Assembly: GCA_004213555.1 (NCBI GenBank)
Contig: SHAP01000002.1
Location: 62,001 to 126,000 of the forward strand
Origin: Phycisphaeraceae bacterium
Lineage (GTDB): Bacteria > Planctomycetota > Phycisphaerae > Phycisphaerales > SM1A02
Length of the DNA: 64,000 bases
Reading direction: 5' to 3'
The notes beneath the pieces are model-generated. The model worked only from the letters and a program-made list of their open reading frames with translations. It was not told the origin of the DNA and did no database searches. The position numbers and the translations under genes were made by a program. Below, piece after piece: positions 43,989-53,500 of the stretch (positions are counted from its first letter, which is position 1; each line of letters begins with the position of its first letter).

Positions 43989-44954
43989 TCAATACACCTC
44001 GAGTTTGGTCCTTGCACCAGGACGCACGAAGCGTTTGATGCGGGCGGCATCCCATTCGCTCGGATCCATACCCGCGGTTTCTTCGTCACGAATTTTGAGG
44101 AACTGTTCGGTCAACCCACGTTGAGCGAGCAACCGGAAGACGCCCACTTGCATGCCCGCGAGACCGCAGGCGTACACCATGGCTTTGGGATCGGTGAATC
44201 GCGATTCCAATTCGGACCATTCCCGTTCCAACCGATCGTGCACATAAGGACCTCGGTCCGGGTGATGGTTCTCTCGGCTGATGGCCCACCGCAGTTCAAG
44301 GTTGTTGTGCTTCTGCGCGAGGGCTTCGAGTTCTTCGCGATACAGCAGGTCGGTTTCCCAAGGCACGCCCAACATCAGCAAGATCTTGGATGGACAAGGT
44401 GAATCTCCTTCCAAGAGCTCTTTGAGGAATCCTCGAAACGGCGCGATGCCGGTGCCGGTGGCCAAGAAGATGTAGTTGTGTTGTTCTGGTGCTTCGGGCA
44501 GCAGGAAGCCTTTCCCGTTGGGGCCCGCCACCAAGACCTCGTCGCCGGGGCGCAGGTCGCACAGGTGGTTGGAGCACACCCCGAGGAACAACTCGTGGCG
44601 GTGGGCATCTTCGGCATCGGCATATTCCGAGATCACCCGCTTGGTCGTGGTGGACAGAATTTTGCCCGCGCCGTCTTCCCCTCGGGTGGGGGAGGCGATC
44701 GAATACAACCGCACGCCATGAGGTTTGCCTTTTGCGGTTTCACCGGGAGGCACCACCCCAAACGACTGTCCCGCCCGGAACGCACCTTCGAGAGGGGTGC
44801 CCGAGACGTCCACCTCGACGTGGCGGACAATACTTGCCGCGCGGCGCGAGGTGGCGGGCGTACTGGAGTGCACGCGGGCCACCACGGGGTCGTTGGGGCG
44901 GACCGCATGCATGGTCACGGGCGGAAATACGGGGTCGGGGCTGGATTCAGTCAT
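43989..44954 (-). CDS. Plant-type ferredoxin-NADP(+) reductase
   Basis: A 321-residue flavoenzyme. FAD-binding motifs are RLYSIASPT and GVCSNHLCDLRPGDEV, the latter diagnostic of the plastid/cyanobacterial (PetH) and BoxA-type subgroup. The NADP motif GTGIAPFRGFLKELL, a YACGLAGMQ segment and a C-terminal Tyr (KLEVY) that stacks on the flavin complete the family pattern. It transfers electrons between ferredoxin and NADPH in the cytoplasm. No ferredoxin gene is beside it. It is divergent from murA, 104 bp away. In a heterotroph it would probably make reduced ferredoxin or NADPH for biosynthesis; direction cannot be read from sequence. Confidence 0.9.
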   Translation of the reverse strand: MTESSPDPVFPPVTMHAVRPNDPVVARVHSSTPATSRRAASIVRHVEVDVSGTPLEGAFRAGQSFGVVPPGETAKGKPHGVRLYSIASPTRGEDGAGKILSTTTKRVISEYADAEDAHRHELFLGVCSNHLCDLRPGDEVLVAGPNGKGFLLPEAPEQHNYIFLATGTGIAPFRGFLKELLEGDSPCPSKILLMLGVPWETDLLYREELEALAQKHNNLELRWAISRENHHPDRGPYVHDRLEREWSELESRFTDPKAMVYACGLAGMQVGVFRLLAQRGLTEQFLKIRDEETAGMDPSEWDAARIKRFVRPGARTKLEVY

Positions 44955-45058
44955 TTTCTTGGGGAAGTTTAGTCATTTGGGCATGTCCGCCGATGTGGAG
45001 AACAGGCCGATTTCACGTGTGAAGGAGATGGCCCGTACATTTCTCTTTTGGAGGTTGG

Positions 45059-46453
45059 ATGGACGCATTCCGCATCAAAGGTCCCTGCAAGTTGGATGGT
45101 GAACTCGAAGTCCCGGGCGCGAAAAACGCGGCCTTGCCTCTCATGGCGGCCGCTCTGCTCACGGAAGAGGAAGTGGTCCTGCAGGACGTTCCGGCCTACG
45201 CGGATGTGGGCAATTTGATTCGGCTGCTGCGGTCGCTGGGGGCCAAGGTCACCCACGACGATGTGGACAATCCCTTGGGTGGGACCGTGCGGATCCAGTC
45301 GGATCACGCGGCCGATCCCACCGCGCCGTACGAGATCGTGAAGACCATGCGGGCCAGCATCAGTGTGCTGGGCCCATTGCTCGCAGCCCGGGGACGGGCT
45401 TCGGTCTCCCTGCCCGGCGGCTGCGCTTTCGGGGCTCGGCCGGTCGACCTGCACCTGCACGGCCTGCGTTCGCTGGATGCCAAGATTGAATTGGACGGTG
45501 GACAGATTGAAGCCACCGCACCCGCGGATGGTTTGAAAGGTCGCATCATCTTCATGGGCGGTCCCAACGGCCCCACGGTCGGAGGAACCCAGAACGTCCT
45601 GTGCGCAGCAGTTCTGGCCAAGGGCCGCACCATCATCGAATCGGCGGCGTGTGAGCCTGAAGTTTCAGACTTGGTTCGTCTGCTTCGCGCGATGGGGGCG
45701 AAGATCACTGGCGAAGGTTCGCCGCGGTTGGTGGTGGATGGCGTCGAACGCCTGCACGGTTGCACCCACCGCGTGATGCCCGACCGCATCATTGCGGGCA
45801 CCGATGCCATCGCCGCCGCGATCACCTGCGGCCGGGTGGAACTCAGCAACTATCCGCAGGACTCCTTGCTCGGGGTGGAAGATGTCCTGCAGCGGATTGG
45901 GGTTCGCTTTGAATTCCTCGACGACGCAAAGGACCTGTTGCGCCGCACCGTGCGCATTACCGCGGACCGACGCCAGGAAGCGGTTGAAGTGACGACGCAG
46001 CCTTGGCCAGGCTTCCCCACCGATCTTCAAGCCCAGCTCTTGGCGGTGTTGACCCTGGCCGACGGCAACAGTGTCGTCACCGAAAAAATTTATTCCGAGC
46101 GCTTCAACCACACCGCGGAGCTCGAACGCATGGGCGCCGTGTTCCACCGCATTGGTCCCGCGGTCGTCGTGCGTGGTGTGCCCCGACTCAACGGCGCGCC
46201 CGTGATGGCCTCTGACCTGCGGGGTTCCGCGTGCTTGGTGCTCGCTGGTTTGGCGGCCTACGGCGAGACCGTGGTCTCTCGGGTGTACCACCTTGATCGT
46301 GGATACCACCGCCTTGAGGATCGCTACCGACGACTGGGGGCGGACATTGAGCGTTTCAACGCCGATGCGTCGGATCCCGATGATCCTGCTGCGGCCATTG
46401 AAATTCCGGCCAAGCCCAAGAAGTCTGCCGGGAAGAAGACCACGCCCACGTGA
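45059..46453 (+). CDS. murA: UDP-GlcNAc 1-carboxyvinyltransferase
   Basis: A 464-residue enzyme for the first committed step of peptidoglycan synthesis, adding enolpyruvate from PEP to UDP-GlcNAc. GGAGG precedes the ATG. Motifs are PGAKNAALPLMAAALLTEEE, the loop LPGGCAFGARPVDLHLHG with the catalytic Cys that fosfomycin modifies, and DLRGSACLVLAGLAA. The active Cys is kept, so the enzyme should be active and fosfomycin-sensitive at this residue. The length is above the usual ~420 because of a Lys/Pro/Ala-rich tail (PAKPKKSAGKKTTPT). Its stop overlaps the GTG of queA. Confidence 0.97.
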   Translation: MDAFRIKGPCKLDGELEVPGAKNAALPLMAAALLTEEEVVLQDVPAYADVGNLIRLLRSLGAKVTHDDVDNPLGGTVRIQSDHAADPTAPYEIVKTMRASISVLGPLLAARGRASVSLPGGCAFGARPVDLHLHGLRSLDAKIELDGGQIEATAPADGLKGRIIFMGGPNGPTVGGTQNVLCAAVLAKGRTIIESAACEPEVSDLVRLLRAMGAKITGEGSPRLVVDGVERLHGCTHRVMPDRIIAGTDAIAAAITCGRVELSNYPQDSLLGVEDVLQRIGVRFEFLDDAKDLLRRTVRITADRRQEAVEVTTQPWPGFPTDLQAQLLAVLTLADGNSVVTEKIYSERFNHTAELERMGAVFHRIGPAVVVRGVPRLNGAPVMASDLRGSACLVLAGLAAYGETVVSRVYHLDRGYHRLEDRYRRLGADIERFNADASDPDDPAAAIEIPAKPKKSAGKKTTPT

Positions 46454-47493
46454 CCGATCTGCGGACCGAAGAACTTGATTTTGTGATTCCTGATTCGTGC
46501 ATCGCCACTCAACCGGCGAGCCCGCGCGATTCGGCCCGTTTGATGGTGGTTCCGCTTGATGGAAGTGCCGTGCAGCACCGAGTGGTCCGGGACCTTCCGG
46601 ACATCTTGTTCCCGAATGACACTTTGGTGCTGAATCACACTCGAGTTCTGCCCGCCCGGTTCCACACCACACGCCACGACAGTGGTGGGGGCGTGGAAGG
46701 TCTTTTTCTGCAGGAGGTCAATGGCCGTTGGCAATGCTTCTTGAAAGCCGGGGGTCGACTGACGCCGGGGTTGAAGCTTGATTGGTTCGAGGGCCAGCAC
46801 TTGGTGTTGGATGAACCCGCCGATGAAGGATGGTGGGTGCGCCCCGAACCCGCAGGATCGCCCGAAGGGTTGTTGGCCGCCGGCGGGGCCACGCCGCTCC
46901 CGCCGTACATTCGCAAAGCGCGGAAGGACCGAGCCGAGTCGTTTGCGGACGCCACGGACCGAGATTGGTACCAAACGGTGTTTGGCGACGGCCGCGCGGC
47001 TTCGGTGGCGGCGCCCACGGCCAGTCTCCATTTGACCCCCGAGTTGTTGCAGCAGTTCAACACGCTTCGGGTCGAGCTTGAAGTGGGTGCGGGCACCTTC
47101 AAACCCGTGACCACCGATCGATTGGCCGATCACCCCATGCACACCGAACGCTGTCATGTGCCCCGCGCGACGTTGGAGGCTCTTCCCCAGGCAACCCGGC
47201 GCATCGCGGTGGGCACCACCGCCCTTCGGACCTTGGAGTCGTTGCCTTCGCCCTTGCCCACCGAGGATTGGTCCGCGGAAACCGACTTGTTGATCATGCC
47301 CGGTCACACGTTCCGCTGGGCCGATGGCTTGCTGACCAATTTCCACCTCGCCCGCAGCACCCTTTTGGCCTTGGTTGCTTCTTTTACGGGCATTGATCGC
47401 TTGCGGGCCCTCTACGATGAAGCCGTGCAAGAGGGGTACCGCTTTCATTCCTACGGCGACGCGATGTTGCTGCTGCCCGGAGACCACGCGTGA
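46450..47493 (+). CDS. queA: S-adenosylmethionine:tRNA ribosyltransferase-isomerase
   Basis: A 347-residue enzyme that builds epoxyqueuosine on the anticodon of tRNAs for Asp, Asn, His and Tyr. Motifs are the N-terminal DFVIPDSCIATQPASPRDSA, LVLNHTRVLPARF, PLPPYIRKA, YQTVFGDGRAASVAAPTA, LEVGAGTFKPV and the C-terminal GYRFHSYGDAMLL, all family signatures. The start is a GTG overlapping the murA stop, and the stop overlaps the rsmG start, so murA-queA-rsmG are coupled in one unit. Confidence 0.97.
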   Translation: MTDLRTEELDFVIPDSCIATQPASPRDSARLMVVPLDGSAVQHRVVRDLPDILFPNDTLVLNHTRVLPARFHTTRHDSGGGVEGLFLQEVNGRWQCFLKAGGRLTPGLKLDWFEGQHLVLDEPADEGWWVRPEPAGSPEGLLAAGGATPLPPYIRKARKDRAESFADATDRDWYQTVFGDGRAASVAAPTASLHLTPELLQQFNTLRVELEVGAGTFKPVTTDRLADHPMHTERCHVPRATLEALPQATRRIAVGTTALRTLESLPSPLPTEDWSAETDLLIMPGHTFRWADGLLTNFHLARSTLLALVASFTGIDRLRALYDEAVQEGYRFHSYGDAMLLLPGDHA

Positions 47494-48194
47494 AACCCAC
47501 CGAAGCGTTCTTGGCCGCCGCCGCCGATGCGGGCATTGACTTTGAATCCGGGGAACTGGACCAATTGGGCCACTACCTCGCCCTGCTGGTGGAGGCGAAC
47601 GAAACCACCAACCTCACCCGCATTGTGGATCCAGACGATGCGTGGCCTCGCCACATTTTGGACGCGCTGCAACTGTTGGCCTTGTTGGGCGAGTTGCCTC
47701 CCGACGCCAAGTTGCTCGATGTGGGTTCCGGCGGCGGCATCCCTGCGATTCCCCTTGCCATTGTTCGGCCCGATCTGCGGTTCACGCTGCTCGAGGCGAC
47801 GGGAAAGAAGGCCGAATTCCTTTCATCAACGGCCCAAGCGTTGGGCCTGGGCAATGTGAACGTGGTCCAAGACCGCGCTGAAAACGCCGCCGCCTTTCGG
47901 GGTGATCACCGCGGGGTGTACCACGCGGTCACGGCCCGTGCGGTCGCGCCTTTGGCCACCCTGCTGGAATTGACGGTTCCCTTTCTGGTGGAAGGCGGCC
48001 TGTTGTTGGCGATCAAGGGGCAGAAGGCTGCGGAAGAAATTGAGGCCGCCGAGAAAGCCCTGCGGGAATTGCGCGGCGTGGTCGTCGGCACCTCACGGCA
48101 TGACACGGGCACGATTGTGGTGGTGGAGAAGCGGGGGCCCACGCCGCGGATCTATCCTCGGCGCGATGGCGAGCCCAAGCGTCGGCCGCTGTAA
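47490..48194 (+). CDS. rsmG: 16S rRNA (guanine527-N7)-methyltransferase
   Basis: A 234-residue SAM-dependent methyltransferase of the RsmG/GidB family. Motifs are NETTNLTRIVDPDDAW with HILDAL, the SAM loop LLDVGSGGGIPAIPLAI, LLEATGKKAEFLSS and VTARAVAPLATLLE. It methylates G527 of 16S rRNA; loss of rsmG gives low-level streptomycin resistance in other bacteria. The start is a GTG overlapping queA. RsmG is often near parAB or gidA; here it stands with murA and queA. Confidence 0.96.
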   Translation: MKPTEAFLAAAADAGIDFESGELDQLGHYLALLVEANETTNLTRIVDPDDAWPRHILDALQLLALLGELPPDAKLLDVGSGGGIPAIPLAIVRPDLRFTLLEATGKKAEFLSSTAQALGLGNVNVVQDRAENAAAFRGDHRGVYHAVTARAVAPLATLLELTVPFLVEGGLLLAIKGQKAAEEIEAAEKALRELRGVVVGTSRHDTGTIVVVEKRGPTPRIYPRRDGEPKRRPL

Positions 48195-48211
48195 TGTTCT
48201 TGGCGTAAAAA

Positions 48212-48700
48212 TCAGCCGCCCTTGAGGGCGCGATCCATGTCTCGTTTGGCATCGCGGGCTTTGATGCTCTCGCGTTTGTCGTACGACTTTTTGCCGCGGC
48301 CAATGCCGATGACCACTTTGGCGCGACCCGAGACAAAATGCATCCGCAAGGGCACCAGCGTGACGCCTTTTTCCGAGGCGGCTTGGGCGAGTTTGTCGAT
48401 CTCTCGCCGATTGGCCAGCAAGACGCGGTCCCGAACGGGTTGGTGTTGGAAGTGGGAGGCGGCGTTGGGATACTCGCCGATGTGCACGTTGTGCAACGTC
48501 AATTGGGCCGGATCGCCATCAGCGCGGGCAAAGCCTTCGGCGAGGTTCACGCGGGCGAGGCGGACGCTTTTGATTTCGGTGCCGGTCAGTTTGATCCCGC
48601 AGTCCACGGTGTCTGAGATGGCGTAGTCGTAGCGAGCGCGCCGGTTCTCGATCGCGGGTTCGTGGTTTGTGGCTTTGGATTGGCCTTTGGACTTGGCCAT
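48212..48700 (-). CDS. smpB: SsrA-binding protein SmpB
   Basis: A 162-residue trans-translation factor that carries tmRNA to stalled ribosomes. The ATG at 48700 has GGGAG eight bases upstream. Motifs are NRRARYDYAISDTVDCGIKL, TGTEIKSVR, the INEAY-like segment AEGFARADGD, and a C-terminal tail rich in Lys/Arg (GRGKKSYDKRESIKARDAKR) that inserts in the mRNA channel. The tail and the TGTEIKS block are diagnostic. It is convergent with rsmG and 53 bp after tRNA-Leu(GAG) on the same strand. tmRNA itself was not found in the window. Confidence 0.95.
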   Translation of the reverse strand: MAKSKGQSKATNHEPAIENRRARYDYAISDTVDCGIKLTGTEIKSVRLARVNLAEGFARADGDPAQLTLHNVHIGEYPNAASHFQHQPVRDRVLLANRREIDKLAQAASEKGVTLVPLRMHFVSGRAKVVIGIGRGKKSYDKRESIKARDAKRDMDRALKGG

Positions 48701-48723
48701 GGCGGGGCTCCCGAAACGAAGAC

Positions 48724-48745
48724 GGACGGGCCATCGGGCCCGTCC
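48724..48745 (-). terminator. Hairpin between tRNA-Leu and smpB
   Basis: A perfect 9-bp stem GGACGGGCC/GGCCCGTCC with loop ATCG, eight bases after the tRNA 3' end on the minus strand. There is only a weak T-rich tail, so it may be a leaky terminator or an RNA-processing signal before smpB. Confidence 0.6.
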
Positions 48746-48753
48746 GGCGAGAA

Positions 48754-48839
48754 TGCCCAGAAGAGGACTCGAACCTCCAAGGGATTTTACTCCCACTAGC
48801 ACCTCAAGCTAGCGCGTCTGCCAATTCCGCCACCTGGGC
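48754..48839 (-). tRNA. tRNA-Leu(GAG)
   Basis: An 86-base class II tRNA on the minus strand. The acceptor stem starts GCCCAGG, the anticodon arm is CTAGC-TTGAGGT-GCTAG with anticodon GAG, the long variable arm includes TGGGAGTAAAATCCC, and the T arm contains GGTTCGAGTCC. The discriminator is A and CCA is not encoded. It shows that normal long-armed leucine tRNAs exist in this genome. Confidence 0.95.
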
Positions 48840-48898
48840 GAGGTGTGATCAATGATTGTACTCGGCGCCAAAGGTCATGTCGAGCCTACGCTGTTGGC

Positions 48899-49420
48899 AT
48901 GAGTCCGCTTCCCTTGCTGCCTGGCAACCCGGTTTTTGGTGGAGGATTCGCCGCTCCGAAGGTTTCTTCTGGACCAGCTTTGGCTTGGAGTGGCTCCATG
49001 TCGGAAGACCTGTCGGCACCCGATCCAAGAAATTGGATGCGTCCCGGACGCACACGGTTGGATGAAGTGTGTGCGGGGGCCAAAGACGCCTTGCAACAGG
49101 CGGGTGCCAAAATCTTGATCGTGCCCCACGCCCGCCACATTCTCTCGGACGCCCCGAGTGCGATTGCGTGGCACCGAGACCACATGGGAACCGGGGTGTT
49201 TGGTTTGGCCGTGGCCCCGGCCTTGCTGCTGGATCCCGATCATGCGCCCACCGGGGGACCGCTGGAAGACCTGATGTTCCGCATCCATGAGCTGTTGGCG
49301 CCGGTGGTGGACCGCTGGATCGAGCCTCCGGCGGGGGTGATGGCGCCCACGGTCGATCTCGAACTTGTTGCGGGGTTGCAGTCCCGATTTCCCGCCGGCC
49401 AACCTACGATGTCGTCATGA
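48899..49420 (+). CDS. Unknown protein coupled to nuoC
   Basis: A 173-residue protein (ATG at 48899, MSPLPLLPGNPVFGGG). It has no signal peptide, membrane segment or domain I can name. Features are an SSGPALAWSGSMSEDLSAPD stretch, a helix LDEVCAGAKDALQQAGAKIL, the segment VPHARHILSDAPSAIAW and a possible second core (GTGVFGLAVAPALLLDP). Its stop overlaps the nuoC start by ATGA, so it is made together with a complex I subunit; whether it has a role there is unknown. Confidence 0.6.
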   Translation: MSPLPLLPGNPVFGGGFAAPKVSSGPALAWSGSMSEDLSAPDPRNWMRPGRTRLDEVCAGAKDALQQAGAKILIVPHARHILSDAPSAIAWHRDHMGTGVFGLAVAPALLLDPDHAPTGGPLEDLMFRIHELLAPVVDRWIEPPAGVMAPTVDLELVAGLQSRFPAGQPTMSS

Positions 49421-49959
49421 CGAATGCCGCCGAATATCCCGCCCGCGTCCGCGAGGCATTCCCCGAAGCCAAGCTGTCGGTGCAGTCCTTCCGCGACCGC
49501 ACCGTGCTGGTGGTGGAGCCGGCCGACCTGCACGATATTTTGCAGCACCTCAAGGACCACCAAGGCTTTGAGTTCTTGGTGGACGTGACGGCGGTGGATT
49601 ACGACGGATACCCCACCCCGCAGCCCGGACGATTTGGTGTGCTGTGGATCCTTCGGAACTTCGACGCCGAAGCCGACTTGGTGGTGAAGACCCATGTGGA
49701 TCCCAGCATGCCCACCGATGGCATCGAAGAAGACCCCGCGTTGGTGCTGAAGAGTTCTTGCGATCTTTGGAACGCCGCGGAGTGGCGGGAACGTGAAGTC
49801 TTCGACATGTTCGGTATTCGCTTCACCGACCACCCGGACATGCGACGGATCTTGACCTGGAAAGACTTCCCGGGCCATCCCCTTCGAAAGGACTACCCCT
49901 TGCGCGGCCGCGGCGAGCGCGAGCAGTACAAGGTGGTCACCCGCGACGAAGTGCTTTGA
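49417..49959 (+). CDS. nuoC: NADH-quinone oxidoreductase subunit C
   Basis: A 180-residue peripheral-arm subunit of complex I (30-kDa family). Diagnostic features are HLKDHQGFEFLVDVTAVDY, then the highly conserved EWREREVFDMFGIRFTDHPD and RILTWKDFPGHPLRKDYPL. It has no NuoD fusion. It stands alone with an unknown gene upstream, and nuoB lies 7.6 kb away on the other strand, so the nuo operon is split here. Confidence 0.95.
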   Translation: MTNAAEYPARVREAFPEAKLSVQSFRDRTVLVVEPADLHDILQHLKDHQGFEFLVDVTAVDYDGYPTPQPGRFGVLWILRNFDAEADLVVKTHVDPSMPTDGIEEDPALVLKSSCDLWNAAEWREREVFDMFGIRFTDHPDMRRILTWKDFPGHPLRKDYPLRGRGEREQYKVVTRDEVL

Positions 49960-49995
49960 CCTCGCGGAACCAGCGCTTCACCTCTTCAATTCAAC

Positions 49996-50454
49996 TCAGG
50001 TGAGTGCGGCTTTGATGGCGTCCATGTCGGGTTGCACCCCGGCGTCTTCGGTTTGCCACGCGTAGGCGATGGTGCCGTCGGTGCCGATGATATAGGCCGA
50101 GCGCTTTGCAACGCCCTTGAGGCCAAAGAACTCGTCGTAGATGGCGTCGTAAGCAGCGCTGGTGTCTTTGTTGAAATCGCTCAGCAATTCAAAAGGCAGC
50201 CCGATCTCTTGCTTCCATTGGGCGACGACGAACGGGGTGTTCACGCTGATGCCCACCACGCTGGCGTTGAGCTCGCTCCACGCCGACCAGTCGTCCCGGA
50301 CGCCGCAGAATTCTTCGGTGCACACCGAGCTGTAGGCGTGGGGATAAAAGAAGACCACCACGGGGCCTTTGGACAACAAGTCGGCCAAGGCCACTTCGGT
50401 GCCGGGTCCATTGGGAAGGGTGAAATCGGGGGCGGGGGTGCCGGTGGCAAGCAT
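49996..50454 (-). CDS. Peroxiredoxin (AhpE/BCP-like)
   Basis: A 152-residue thiol peroxidase. The ATG at 50454 has AGGAG seven bases upstream. It has the thioredoxin-fold start PAPDFTLPNGPGTEVALADL and the peroxidatic Cys in VVFFYPHAYSSVCTEEFCGV. A Cys four residues after the peroxidatic one, in place of the usual distant resolving Cys, is compatible with an AhpE-like or BCP-like mechanism. It probably removes peroxide in the cytoplasm. It is convergent with nuoC. Confidence 0.9.
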   Translation of the reverse strand: MLATGTPAPDFTLPNGPGTEVALADLLSKGPVVVFFYPHAYSSVCTEEFCGVRDDWSAWSELNASVVGISVNTPFVVAQWKQEIGLPFELLSDFNKDTSAAYDAIYDEFFGLKGVAKRSAYIIGTDGTIAYAWQTEDAGVQPDMDAIKAALT

Positions 50455-50511
50455 GGGGGTTCTCCTGATGAGCAAGCGATGATAGCCCCCAGTGAGAGGG
50501 GTGATCAGCGC

Positions 50512-53500
50512 TTACTCCCCAACCCCTCGAACCCGAATCCGATCCTCTTCAAGATCCCAAAGAATAGAGTCGGCGGTCCAACTTCTTCCGTTTGCTCTTT
50601 CGGTGATGGTGATCCGCGCGGGGCGGGCGGCGGTGGCTTCGGCGAGTCCGCCGTCAAGATCGGCATCGAATCGTCCCGCCACCACTTCACGCGTTGGCGT
50701 GCGCACCACCACGCCGCCTTCGGCGGCAATGCCAGACAGGTCCCGTCCTTCACTGGTGCCGGAAACGGTGGCCCGCAGTGTTTCGGCAGTCAGTGTGCTT
50801 AGGGCGCCCGCACTGTCTTGGTGGATGCAGCCCACTTCGCCGGCCAGTTCAATCACCAATCGTTCGCGTGGGGCCGGTCTCAAGCGAAGTTCATCCTGGA
50901 ATTCCAGCAGCGATTCGCCCGCACCGCGGAAGGGGCCTTCTTGGCTTTGATCGGCGGAGCGGAAGACCACTTGGCCGGGACCTTCGGCATTCACCGTGTT
51001 GCCCGACGGTGACATCGTGATGGTCTGGGCGCGAATCGACAACAAGTCGGGGGGGGTGTTGCCGCTGAAGTCGCCGGTGGTGCGTTCGACTCTGGCTTGA
51101 CCGGACAAGACAACTTCTCGCAGTCGACCTTCTTTCACGGTGGACGCGCGGTCGAAGGCGCACACCATGGCGTCGGCTTGCAACCGGAACCGCTCGCCGT
51201 CTTCGGGCGCGCCGTCGGCTTCCACGTTGCCGCGGAAGGTGGCCTGCAAGGTGTTCTCGTTGCTGGCATCGACCGTGAGCCCTTCGTTCCAGCGGGCGTG
51301 CAAGGTGTGGTCGGTGGGGATGGCGGGGGCCCGGCGTGGCAAACCTTCGGGCAAGGCGATGGGATCAAAGGCCCGCAAACTGCCCGGACCATCGGCCTTG
51401 GCGGCGGTGGTGTCTTCGGCCAAGTGCACCGCGCCGGAGGTTTCGAACGCCCATCCACTGGCCACCAGTTGCACGGGTGCGCCGGTCAGCGTGGCCACGC
51501 CATCGGGTCCGCGATCAAGCCGCGACCCGAAGGCGAGCCGTTCTGCGTCACGCACCCGCACTTGGGTTTCGGCCAAGACCGAAGTGATGGTGGTCTCGTT
51601 GTCTTCGCCGGTCCCAAAGCGAGCGTCAATCGCTTCGGCCGCAATCTCTCGGCCGGCTTGCTGGACCGATGCGTTGCCTCGGAGCAGCAGTTCGGTGGGT
51701 TGGCCGAGGGCATCAAAAGACGCGTCCACGCGTTCGCCGCGGAGGGCGGCTTCTTCGGGGACAAACGTCAGATTCACGTCGCCTTCGGCCGCGAACGCCT
51801 GGGGTTTGGTTTCACCGTCCACGGTTTGCAGTCCCAGCGTCAGGCGCTCCGCGCCATCGAGTCGGAGGTCTGCGTCGCGCACCGAGACGTTGCCGGCAAT
51901 TTGCACCAATCCGCCGGCGTCTTCGGAGTCCCGCTGGAAGACCGCGTTCTCGGCCCAGTCCACCCGGAGTTGTTCGTCCCCTTCACGGCGCAGCCGGCCA
52001 CGGCCTTGCACCGTGACGCGTCCGGCCAAATCATCAAGTTGCAGTGATTCGCCTTCGAGGCGCAGGTCCTCGTCGAGAATGGACACCCCACTGCCGGTCA
52101 GCTCGGCCCAGCCGTCGGCCGGCCGGGCTTCCAATCGGCCGCCGGTGGCGCGTCGACCGCGTCCATCGACCAGCACCACCCGGTCTTCGGCGATCACCAA
52201 ACTGGGTTCGTTGGTGGATGAGCCGCTTTCGGGGTACACCGCCCGCAGTCGGCCAGCCCGAACCTGCTGGGTGCTTTCGTTGAGTTCGACGTTTCCTTGG
52301 GCGTCCACCGCCCGCAAGCCACCACCTTCACCAAACTCAGCCGCCAACACGTCGGCTTGCAGTGTGGCTTCGGCTCGGGTGACCAGGGCGGGCATGAAGC
52401 GCACTTGGCGGGGGCGTAGGCCGCCTTCATCGCCTTCGATGCTCGCTTCGTCGGCAAACGTGATCGTGGTGGTAGTGGTGGTGGCTTCGTCCTGCAGCGT
52501 GACCAACCCGGGTCCTACCAAGGATGCATCCCCCTTGGTTCGGTTCCATTCCAAGGCGGCGGCTTGGGCGGTCACGATGTCGTCTTGCAGCAGCACTTGG
52601 CCGTCGTCGTTGGGGGTCAACCGACCGCGCCCCGATCGCCACGCTTCCACTCGGCTTCCTGTCACCACGATGGGCGACTCAGGATCCCGGAATTCACGCA
52701 GCGTGACCGGTTGACCGGTGAGGACCAGATCGGATTCGTTCGAGCCAGACGCCACCAACGGCACGATCACCAACGGCCCATCGGCGGTCACGCGAATGGT
52801 CTCGTCTTCGACACCAGCAAAGGCATTTCGGGCCAGAAAGGCGGCTCGGCCTGGAATGGGTTGCTCGGGTGGCAATTCACTCAGGGTGAGGGTGTTGCCC
52901 CCAAAGCGGGTGATGGCGGTTTCGGCTTGGACTTGACGCTGGCCTGGAAAGGTGACACGGACGTTGTCGGTCAGGACCGCTTCGTACCGCCGGGGGAGTT
53001 GGTCTCGGCTGTTGGCATTGGGCGTCGCCGAAGCATTTTGCGGAGGCGTTTGGAGCGTCGCTGATGGTTGGGTGGTGTCCGCCGCGGAGTCTTCTTCTGC
53101 TTCCGTGAGGGTGAGCACTTCCAGCGATTGCAGCGTGATGCGCACCGGCGATCCATCGGCGGCGGTCCGAATGACCAATTTGGAACCAATGAAGCCGCCG
53201 CGTTCGCCTTCGGCCACCATGCGCGATTCGGCTCGAATCTCACCGAGGATCTCATCAAACGAGACCTTATTGGTGTTCAGTGTGAGGGTGGGTTTGGCTT
53301 CGGGCGATTCACGCAGTTCCACCTGCACGCCACCCCTCAGCGTGCCGCGTTGAAGGCCGCCGCTGGGGGCCAGCAATTCTCCTTGTTCGGCCCGCAATCG
53401 GATTTCTTGTGCGGTGTTGGGATCAATCAGCCGCAGGTCCACGCCTTGCACTTTGATCCATCCCGGCCCCAGATCATCGGGGGAGGGTTCGAGCGTGTCG

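Noticed and set aside
45028-45058. Short ATG frame just before murA (AAGGAGATG)
   Set aside because: The AGGAG touches its ATG with no spacing, and the frame is out of phase with murA, which has its own good site.
51049-51056. Run of eight identical bases in the LptC/OstA gene as a phase-variation switch
   Set aside because: Runs of seven or eight G occur through this GC-rich window, including in purH, which should not vary.
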